DNA from: Juglans regia
Taxonomy: Eukaryota > Streptophyta > Magnoliopsida > Fagales > Juglandaceae
Assembly (NCBI RefSeq): GCF_001411555.2
Contig: NC_049904.1
Coordinates: 21,465,370 to 21,529,369 of the forward strand
Reading direction: 5' to 3'
Length of the DNA stretch: 64,000 bases
Under the pieces are notes generated by a model. The model did no database searches and was not told where the DNA came from. It was given only the letters and a program-made list of their open reading frames with translations. Below are positions 55,492 through 64,000 of this stretch, one piece after another. The position numbers were made by a program, and so were the translations under genes. Positions within the stretch are counted from its first letter, which is position 1; every line of letters begins with the position of its first letter.

Positions 55492-58214
55492 TGTAACACC
55501 CCGACCCTGAGGGTCCGGAGAGTTAACTCATAAAACCTGATAATCAACTCTAACAAGGCTAGAGTACTTCCAAATTCAAGAATTTATCCATTTTCCCAAA
55601 CCTCAAATCGAACGTATATACTTCAATTAAATAAATCAAATAAACTCATCTATCCAATATTCAATCCAACAACCCAAATAAAATCAACTCTTCTTCATGT
55701 CTCAAATAACAACTAGAAATAATATAACATTAACATAAGTATCCATAAACTGTCTAAATCCATTGAAGCAAACTTAAGAAAGATAATTAACCTCCAACAC
55801 CAACACTAATATCATGAGATATCCAACAACAAAACAATGCTAATCTTCTCCATAGACTCTAATACTGATCTTCAGCTGAGCCATCGATGTCATCTGAAAT
55901 ATTATGAAGATTAACGGGGTGAGTTATCAACAACTCAGTAAGCAGAGAGCATATACTAGCATGTAAACATGAGCATTTATAACATTTGATAAGCCGAACA
56001 GAACATTTACTTTCAGAATGTAGAAACAAAACTTGTACAAAAACATTAGAGCGAAATTTTCAGAAAAATGAACTTATTCCAAAAATAGAATCCGTTGACA
56101 TTTCTAAACTGAAACATTATAATCTTATCTTCATTTAATATCACATCGGGACAATACCATGTTTAACCCCCGTGGTAGGGTTATAAACCACCATTATACC
56201 CGTGGCTGGGCCATATTCCATGTTTCACCCCCGTGGTAGGGTTATAAACCACCATTATACCCGTGGCTGGGCCATTTTCCATGTTTCACCCCCGTGGTAG
56301 GGTTATAAACCACCATTATACCCGTGGCTGGGCCATTTTCCATGTTTCACCCCCGTGGTAGGGTTATAAACCACCATTATACCCGTGGCTGGGCCTTAAC
56401 AGAAACAGAACGGATTTCATCGAAAATCCGGTTACAATCATATACAGAATCAGAACATCATGCCAAGATTCTCAGATGATACCTCATATCAAAACAAAAC
56501 ATTGAAAGGCTTCAGATCATTTCACATGTTCGAGATAAACATAAACAAAATATTCTCATTTGTTCATAACAAAATTTCCAGATTTTCATATTCGCTCTTT
56601 TACATAGTTCAGAAATAAAGTACACAAAATTTGCTCATGTCTACACTAGTCATGACAGAAAAACATTTTCCCTTATATAAAATTTATGCATATGCAGAAT
56701 AAACATTTGAGGTTGTTTTCAGATCATCTCTTTCAAAAATAAACACATTTATTCTCAAAGTCAACCTCCTTTCATTTATTTTATGCAAAACTAGTATATA
56801 AACCCCGCTTACCTGGACTTCTTAGCTTTTCAGAAATTTCTTCAAAAAATGTTGAGTCGACTAATAATCGTCACCTATAAAAAAAATAATCACACAATTT
56901 CCGTAAGTTTTCAACCAATTACGGATTTCCATATTTAAGCCTAAGCTTCTAAAATAATCTATCTTAATTTCTCAAAACTTAAAAATCCTCATAATCCCAA
57001 AGTATATCATTACTTCATAAAATCACCAATATCCACCACAACCCACGTCATACACAAAACACCAATATTTAAACCCGAACAGCCAACAAATCTCATAGTC
57101 TAAACCAATCATACTAACAACTCCATCACCCAATCCAATCAACCCCGTTACTCCTCGGACTCAGTCCGGCAAAACCAACCAGCAATTAAAATACAGTGTA
57201 ATGTGCTAGTGCAAAAATACATTAAATTCACGAGAATTCTTTGAAAAAAATACTTACATTGCTATATAATGATTTCCGAAGGATCACGAAACTGAAAAAG
57301 GCGACGTCTGAGCAACACCACAGTGTAAAATACACTGTGGCCGTGGGTCACAAATACCCACTTTTCAACGGAGACAAACGAAGACCCCAAAATGATAGGG
57401 TAGGGCCTAGAGAGGTCGGTGAAGCCAATGGTGGTGGTGGTTTGCCGTGGGTGGCGGCGCAAGGGGTGTTTTTAGGCCAAAGGCCGAAATCGGAGATAGG
57501 CTTGGTTGTGCTTCACCGGTGACGGATCGGAGCCGGGGTTAGGTCCATTGGGTTGCCAAGAGGTCGGGGATGAAGTGGTAGGAAGATGGTGGCCGGTGGT
57601 GGCGCGACGGCGGCGCAGCGGCGGAAAGAGTGCCGCGGCTTCGTGGGTCTCGTGGGGGCTAACGGCGGCACAAGGGGGCTAAAAATGGAGGGGTAGGTCG
57701 CCGGCGGGAGGGGAACACGGTGGGGGCGGTGTCGCGGACGGCGGGCTCGACGGCGGCGGGCTGGGTGAGGCGGAGGCAGAGGAGAGAGAGAGATCGCGCG
57801 GGAGAGAAGAAACCGAAGGAAAATAAGGAGAAAAGAAAAAAAGAAGGAAAAGAAAAGGAGAGGAAAGAAAAAGAGGGGAAAAGAAATGAGGTCCAATCCT
57901 CATAACTTGGGTCACGAAAATGATCCAACGGAAACGATTTTAAAACAGCAAGTAAAATAAAATAATTCAAACGTAATGATTAAAATGAAAATAAATAATT
58001 AAACCCCACAACAAGTTAATTTAATTTGAGAAGAAATTTAAACGCATAAAAATAATTAATTTAGAGAAAGCACTTCAAAAATAATTTTCACAGAATTAAA
58101 ATCATAAAAATAACACAACTATAAATCCAACAATTTTAAAACAAGAGAATAAATTTTTGAATAAATAATAAAAATCCTTCAGTAAAAAATTACACTAAAA
58201 TACGGGGTGTTACA
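55492..58214 (-). mobile_element. Solo LTR (family 'TGTAACACCC'), copy b, inside the kinase pseudogene
   Basis: On the + strand it begins TGTAACACCCCG and ends CGGGGTGTTACA, a perfect 12-bp inverted pair. It is flanked by ATGAT at 55487-55491 and 58215-58219. Length 2723 bp. Relative to copies a and c it lies in reverse orientation: the conserved CGGACTGAGTCCGAGGAG motif reads on the minus strand (about 57150), and the GC-rich block is at 57390-57800. It interrupts codons of the membrane helix of the kinase. The long Arg/Pro-rich open frames are compositional. Confidence 0.85.
56161..56398. repeat. 61-bp minisatellite, about 3.9 units, inside solo LTR b
   Basis: GTTTCACCCCCGTGG-starting units at 56161 (GTTTAACC variant), 56222, 56283 and 56344 give an exact 61-bp period. 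Units are almost identical, so the array is young. Confidence 0.92.
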
Positions 58215-58973
58215 ATGATACTTGTAGTATTCATTGTACTAGTCTCAAGAAAACTCAATGGGAAGAAGAATTCAAAACTTTCCAACAAAAAAGACTCAAT
58301 GCCTTTATTAACATGGAGAAGAATTTCATACCAACAACTTTTACAAGCAGCAAAAGGGTTCGATGCAAACAACTTACTTGGGGAAGGGAGTTTCGGCTCA
58401 GTTTATAAAGGGACACTCTTAGATGGTACATACGTTGCAATAAAAGTTCTAAACTTGGAACTAGAAGGTGCATTCAAAGTTTTGACACTGAATGCAAGAT
58501 ATTACGACACATTCGTCATCGAAATCTTGTCAAAATCATTAGCGTTTGTAGTAACATTGACTTCAAAGCACTTGTTTTGGAATACATGCCTAAAGGGAAC
58601 CTAGAGATGTGGTTGTATTCTAACACCCATTACTTGAATATGCTACAGAGGCTTAATATAATGATTGATGTGGTAGCAGCACTTGAATACCTTCATCTTG
58701 GTTATTCAACACCTATTGTTCATTGTGATTTGAAGTCGAGCAATGTCTTATTAGATGAAGATATGGTTGGACATGTTGCTGATTTTGGCATCGCCAAACT
58801 CCTAAGTATGGAATTTGTCTCACACAAACAATGACCATGGCTACAATTGGGTATATGGCACCAGGTAATGTCCAATACTATTTTTATCATTCTAGTCTTG
58901 CATAGATACATAAATGTTTTGCTTTGGTAACATATATATGGACCTTTGCACTTAATCTATTTGGATTGTCATC

Positions 58974-59405
58974 AGGGTTGGCTCAATAGCAAGGCCATTT
59001 AGGCAATTGCCTAAGGCCCCAACGCTATGCAAGACCTTCAAAAGTAAAAGTGAGGTGTTTTCTTTTTAATTCTTTTTGAAATAAAATAAAAACCATTTCA
59101 TTAAATAAAATTTTAAATAATTTATATGTTTTTTTTTTTGCAAGGCTTCATAACTCAAAATTTAATTTTTAATACAATGAATTATTTATAGTTTTAATAA
59201 CTTTTTTAAGATCTTGCTAAATTGAGGCCTCATTTTAAGTTGTCGTATTACATACGAATTCAAAAAAATTTATGTTTTAATAAAATCTCATTTTATTGAA
59301 AATTTTGAAAATATATTATATAATATTTTATATTTTATTGTATTATAATTACTAATGACTCACTTTAATTTTTCCTTAGGCCTTCTTTTGTATTAAGCCG
59401 TCCCT
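58974..59405. mobile_element. Small non-autonomous repeat in the last intron of the ruined kinase
   Basis: Starts AGGGTTGGCTCAA and ends TTAAGCCGTCCCT, roughly inverted (13 bp, three mismatches). It contains the phrase GCCTAAGGCCCC, known from a repeat common in plant introns. Flanks TTGTCATC and GTTATCAT suggest an 8-bp, hAT-like duplication, with mismatches. Confidence 0.5.
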
Positions 59406-59689
59406 AGTTATCATATGTGTAATGATATGTTTTAACGTGTGCAGAGCATAGATCTGAAGGAGTTGTTTCTACAAGAGGTGATGTGTATAGTTAAGGAATC
59501 TTATTGATGGAAACTTTCACAAGAAAGAAGCCCATTGTAGAGTATGGACCTGCTTATCAGCAACTATGGGCTTGGCTTTGCATTGTTGTGCAGATTTGCC
59601 TGAACAGAGGATCAATATAAAAAATGTTTTAGTAAGACTTAATAAGATCAAATTAAAGTATCTACATGATCATGGAGGATGGTAATTTG

Positions 59690-60500
59690 AGTATCAAGTT
59701 TCTTTATAGCTAGAGTTTATCACCAATCTACAGTTTAATCTACAATCAGTACGTTATTTATCTATCGCACTTATTCGAACTTGTTCATGAACTGTTTGAT
59801 TAATTATTATTTTCTTAGACGAATAAGATTCATTGAAAAAATCTTATACATGAATTCATATCAATAATTACTTAATTATGTCAAAGTTATATGAATTAAA
59901 TTGGCAATGTAATTTCTAAACTATACTTAAAAGTTAATAAACTACCAAATCCTTCCATTGGCACAAGCTATATATATATATATATAAATATTTATATATA
60001 CATATATATATATATATATGAGTTCTATAAAAAAACAGATTGAATGTGTATAGCGCGCGAACACACAAAATATCTTAGCTCTATCCACAAACTTCCACAA
60101 AACAACTTTGAACTAATATAAATAATATAGCTATTATAAATGCATATCAGTATAATAATTTATAATATTCATATTGACTCAAATCATGATATCCATTGTA
60201 TCATCGTGCTAACAACATGATTCTCTCTTATATTTTTAAATACTTGCGAATGCTTGGCATAAAGTCTAATATAATATCTACAAAATAATAAATTTGAAGT
60301 TGTACGAATTTATACAAGTCATAACGAGTTTTGATACGATAATAAAAAAACAAGAATGATCCCAACATTTCTAAGCTCCCAACATTGCAAGAGAGAAGCA
60401 AGGGGTTGAAGTTAGGAATCTCGGTAATCCTTGTTTTGGCAGTTTGGATAAGTTTTCGTATTGGATTTTCCACTCTCTTCATGAATCTATGGTGCCTTGA
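59690..60500. other. Downstream intergenic DNA
   Basis: No gene. Holds a TA microsatellite (about 59969-60020). Confidence 0.4.
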
Positions 60501-60520
60501 GGGATGTGGCATTGCCCATT

Positions 60521-61186
60521 TTAGAGTTGTATAGTAATAAGAAGTTTTTGAATATGATGGATATTGGTTTGTATTACAATACAAAAAGGAAACTGCAAGC
60601 ATTGAGGGAAATTGCAGGAATTAATATTTCGATCCAAAATTAAGATCTTAATAAAGAAAAAGAAAACAGTTAAATACACTAAGATATAATAAATATAAAC
60701 AAATACATTGTTCCTCTTAGGAAAGAAAACACATATTGGAGGGGATAAGTTATACCAGACCCAAAGTAGTTTTCTAATCCCAGCCTCGGTCTCATCAAGG
60801 TTCAGGGTGGAAGAAAGAGAGAAGGAAGGAGAAGATAAAAAGCTGAGAAAGCACAGGGTGTCAGGAAGAAAATAGGAGATGTGACATAAAGGAGAGAGGA
60901 TGTGGCATAAAGGAACAAGGGGCAGAAGATAAAGAGGAGGGAACCAAATGATTTCATGGCCTTCTTCTTCCGAACTTCTTCCAGACTTTGACTTTGACCT
61001 CTCCTTCAACTTCTTCAACTTATGAACTAGAGCACTAATGACAGGCTCACCTTTAGAAAATAGATATATGATCTCCATTGTACAACAAGGATGAGTGACC
61101 ATGAGAGCTTGTAAAACAATTATTTTATAGTGGATCCTCCCACCCCCCCCTAAACGACCCATGGACGTAGATATTATGCAAATCAC
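60521..61186 (-). other. Long open frame of unknown nature
   Basis: 221 codons are open on the minus strand, but composition is uneven: a plausible stretch (CCTMEIIYLFSKGEPVIS, ALVHKLKKLKERSKSKSG), then a Leu/Pro/Ser-rich stretch with a short internal duplication (PLCHILSPLCHIS) and a Phe-rich end. I recognise no family. It may be LTR or leader sequence rather than a gene. Confidence 0.2.
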
Positions 61187-61987
61187 GTAAATCTGTGTAT
61201 CTCCATCTCTTTTATTTTCTTTGCATTTATTTTCTATTCACTACAATGGATGTAAGCACCGTCATTGTACAGCCACACTAGACCATCGCTGGTGGCTCCA
61301 CACCACACCGATCGAGCGGCGGATTGCCATAACAGGCTGGGATTGACTATTTCTCTCCTTTCGACCTGTTGTCCTATTTTTAGGCATTAACAGTTAGCGT
61401 TATTTGTGGGATCTGATTTACTTTCTACACCAAAAGGGAGAGAATGATGATTTTCGGGTGTGCTACATAATCACCGAACGAGCAGATGACATCCACTCAT
61501 ATAGGAGCCCTCAGCCTTTCAGTTTTTATTTTTATAAAAAACATTGCTGTAGAAAATGGGCGACTGAGCCCATTCTTGCCCAGGTGGGGACCCAAGTTAC
61601 TCTCCACTTGAGCTGCAAACGCTCAGTGCACTTTGGGTGCATTATGCAAAAAGAGGTGGGAGTAAATGGGTGAGTACTGTGGACTTAAATGCACTATGTG
61701 CATGCACATCCACCTTTTGAGTCACTGCATTGTGCGCCTACACATGTCAGGCATAGCACTGTGTATTTAGGTGCACAGTGCCATGCACATCCCATTGTGC
61801 CCTATGGGTGTACGTTGTCGTGCAGCCAGAGGCGTGCAGCGTCTTGCCTTGAGTTCGGTTGGCCCGCCAGCAGTTTCAAGCTTCATCGCAACGGCCCCCA
61901 TCCATGGGGGCCGTGAACAGTGCACCTAGTGTGCATCTCACCGTGCACATTAGAGAACCACTTGGACCAGCCATGGTGCGCAGCCAC
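61187..61987. other. Possible Gypsy LTR end and GTGCA-rich stretch
   Basis: AACAGTTAGCGTTATTTGTG at about 61388 resembles a decayed TTGGCGCCGTCTGTGGG primer site used by many plant Gypsy elements, so 61200-61390 could be an LTR end. From about 61620 to 61980, GTGCA/TGCAC words recur about every 20-40 bases, and there is a perfect 11-bp stem at 61891-61901 / 61904-61914 (ACGGCCCCCAT / ATGGGGGCCGT). No gene recognised. Confidence 0.3.
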
Positions 61988-64000
61988 TGAAACACCCTAT
62001 ATTTTAGTGTATTTTTTTTGAAGGATTATTTTTTATTTATTCAAAATTTATTTCCTTGTTTTAAAATTGTTGGAATTTTAGTTGGTTTATTTTTATGATT
62101 TTAATTTTGTGAAAAGTAATTTTTGAAGTGCTTTCTTAATATTAATTATTGTTATGCATTTAAATTTCTTTGCATATTAAATTAACTTAATATTGGATTT
62201 AATTATTTATTTTCATTTTAATCATTACATTTGAATTATTTTATTTTACTTCTTGTTTTGAAATCGTTTCTGTTGAATCATTTTTGTGACCCAAGATGTG
62301 AGGATTGGACCTCATTTCTTTCCATCACTTTTTCTTTTTCTCTTTTTCTTTTCTTCTTTTTTTCTTTTCTCCCCTACTCTTCCCGCGCGCGAAGGCTCTC
62401 TCCCCGGTGCGATTCCATCTTCTCCACCCAGCCACCATCGCGCGCCGCCGTATGCCTCACCGCCCAGCCCACCTCCTTCCCCACCTGCCGGTGACCCCTC
62501 CCCTCCTATCTCAGCTCCTCCCGGGCCGCCGTTAGCCCCCACGAGCATCACCAAGCCACAGCCTTCTCTTCGCTTGCGCGCCACCGTCGCGCCACCTTCG
62601 GCCACTATTTCTTCACCACTTCATCCTCGACCTCCTAGCAACCCAATGCACCCAACCCCAGCTTTGATCCACGACTGGTGAAGCACATTCGTCAACATTT
62701 CCGTTTTGGGCTTTGTGGTCTTCGACCGCCCTTTACGCCGCCACCCACGGCCAACCACCACCACCACTAGCTTCACCGACATCCCTAAGCCCTACCCTAT
62801 CAATCTCGGGTCTTCGTTTGTACCCGTTCAAAAGTGAATTTTTGAGACCCACGGCCACAGTGCATTTGGAACTGTTTTGTTGCTGCGTTGCCGCTTCTTA
62901 CAGCTCCGTGATCCTTCAGAAATTATTATATAGCATTGTAAGTATTTTCCAAAGAACTCTTGTGATTTAAATGTATTTTTGCACTAACTCATTTCACTGT
63001 GATCTCGTTGGTTATGCCGGACTGAGTCCGAGGAGTAGGGGGTTCGGATGGATTGGAGAATGAAGTTGGTTGTGTGATTGGATTGTGTTGACGCTTGTTG
63101 ATTGTTGGTTATTGGATATTGTGTCGGTTCATGTACATTGCATATTTGCACGCATGATCATGTTTGTAAAGGAAACTGGGTTTTCGTGTAATTGCATTCA
63201 TGTTCATGTGTTTAATGAAAACTGGGTTTTCATGTGAAAATGTTTTTAGGTGCGTGTGTATCACGACCCTAAGTTGAGATGTGGCATTATCTCAGTGGAG
63301 CTCCTTGGTCACTCGGGAGCGAAATATACTAAGTGACGTCCCCTGGATTGACGCTGGGCGACAATGGGATCAGACGAGATGGTCTCGTGCCGACTCCGTG
63401 GTCCCTCTGCTGGTGGGGACTAGAGGAAGCTTGGCCACGCTCTGGGTCCCTCTGCCGACTCCGTGGTCCCTCTAAGTTGCATAGAGGATGCTTGGCCACG
63501 TAAGCGCCGGGCGTGGAACTGGGCATTGCTCCTTGCGTAGAGGATGCTTGGCCACGTACGTGCTAGATGTGGAACTAGGCATCACTACGAAGCCAGGGTG
63601 TGCAGATGATCCCTATGGGAGATCATGGTGCATAACGTAAAATGGACTATTTTCTGAGAAAATAGCGTGTGTTGGATTTTGTAAATTGTGTGATCATTTT
63701 CTGGGAAAATGTGTTGCAGATATCTTGGGCCAAATGGGATTTTGGCGTGTGTTGGAAAATATTCATTTTCGGGGAAAATGATGTTTTGAGAATAATGCAT
63801 ATTTCATCATATGCATGCATGTTGGTTGCATTAATGCATTTTGATCTTGTGAGTTGTTTGGTTTATACTTACCTGCGGTACCGTTTTATGGTAACGCAAA
63901 TTTTGATGCAGATGAGGTTGAGGGTGAGCTTGAGGATTCGGCTTCGCCCGAGGAGTGATTCAGGATCAGTCGTATCTATATTTGGGACTTATATTATTTT
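61988..64000 (+). mobile_element. LTR of family 'TGTAACACCC', copy c, cut by the window end
   Basis: Begins TGAAACACCC (one change from the family start) followed by TATATTTTAGTG as in copy a. The same order of parts is present: CT-rich tract (62320-62370), GC-rich block (62380-62680), CGGACTGAGTCCGAGGAG (about 63018), a minisatellite zone (63380-63590) and the conserved TGCGGTACCGTTTTATGG near 63875. The right end lies outside the window, so solo or full-length status is open. Confidence 0.75.
63380..63590 (+). repeat. Minisatellite zone inside LTR copy c
   Basis: GATGCTTGGCCACGTA at about 63488 and 63544 (56-bp period), a related GAAGCTTGGCCACG at about 63426, and GCCGACTCCGTGGTCCCTCT twice (about 63391 and 63453). 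Sequence unrelated to the arrays of copies a and b. Confidence 0.75.

Larger units (their letters stand above)
34850..59685 (+). pseudogene. LRR subfamily XII receptor kinase, pseudogene split by two large insertions
   Basis: Paralogue of the gene at 20952 with the same exon plan: exon 1 34850-35631, exon 2 35718-35864, exon 3 54134-58864 (holding the solo LTR), exon 4 59445-59685. Signal peptide, LRRNT (WVGVTC), LRRs, C-cap, membrane helix, kinase loop GEGSFGSV, VAIK, HCDLKSSN and DFG are all still readable. Lesions: frameshift at about 35340; TAG at 54163-54165; frameshifts near 54597, 54688 and 54897; the solo LTR in the membrane-helix codons; frameshift near 58480; a small deletion after DFG near 58805; TAA at 59492-59494 plus a deletion of most of the C-lobe in exon 4. 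One LRR fewer than the intact copy in exon 1. No product of normal size is possible, although exon 1 alone could give a short secreted LRR peptide. Confidence 0.9.

Noticed and set aside
56161..56398. CRISPR-like array of 61-bp units
   Set aside because: Units are almost wholly identical with no unique spacers, inside a plant LTR.
59969..60020. Possible promoter TATA cluster
   Set aside because: Plain TA microsatellite with no gene downstream.

Overview
The window is plant nuclear DNA from a woody eudicot. A low-confidence guess is Fagales, because the AT-rich 'GTTTGGA...' repeats and the cluster of LRR subfamily XII receptor kinases remind me of walnut- and oak-type genomes. The evidence for a plant nucleus is spliced genes with GT/AG introns, plant-type Copia, LINE and CACTA elements, solo LTRs and MITEs. 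There are two assembly gaps: N at 19614-19679 (66 bases) and N at 45208-45307 (exactly 100 bases, the usual placeholder for a gap of unknown size).

Only one host gene looks intact: a four-exon LRR receptor kinase at 20952-25938 (+), 1110 residues, non-RD catalytic loop. Its paralogue at 34850-59685 (+) is a wreck. It carries frameshifts and stops, a CACTA transposon in intron 2 (35911-53343, TSD ATG), a 2.7 kb solo LTR in the transmembrane-coding stretch (55492-58214, TSD ATGAT) and a small repeat in the last intron. Blocks resembling the upstream region of these genes recur at about 970-9692 (split by insertions), 14380-14645 and 33100-34125, so the locus grew by segmental duplication. Those blocks also supply uninterrupted sites for a Copia insertion and a LINE insertion.

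Layout. 1-960: a possible short exon, otherwise unassigned. 1074-6613: full-length Copia element with 464-bp LTRs, TSD GGTTG and two disabling lesions. 7277-9620: internally deleted LINE (+). 9693-11250: 5'-truncated LINE (-). 11905-12381: MITE with TAA TSD. 12780-15340: AT-rich repeats. 16086-20392: CACTA-like element holding pieces of host genes, including exons resembling the PHD finger of ATX3/4/5 histone methyltransferases. 20952-25938: intact receptor kinase. 26333-28618: solo LTR (TSD CTTAC). 28624-34849: TE and kinase fragments. 34850-59685: ruined receptor kinase with its insertions. 59690-61987: unassigned sequence. 61988-64000: start of a third LTR of the same family, cut by the window end.

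The most interesting object is the CACTA element at 35911-53343. Its subterminal zones and its internal promoter regions are packed with one 12-bp CpG-bearing perfect palindrome, ACGTTCGAACGT, and variants of it. It encodes a spliced TnpA/Transposase_24-like protein and an antisense accessory gene with its own TATA box and 5' intron, but the catalytic tnp2 core is deleted. About 7.8 kb of it appears twice, head to tail, across the 100-N gap: either a real tandem duplication or two haplotypes placed in series. A 178-bp foldback in the leader shows one paired (compensatory) change between the two copies.
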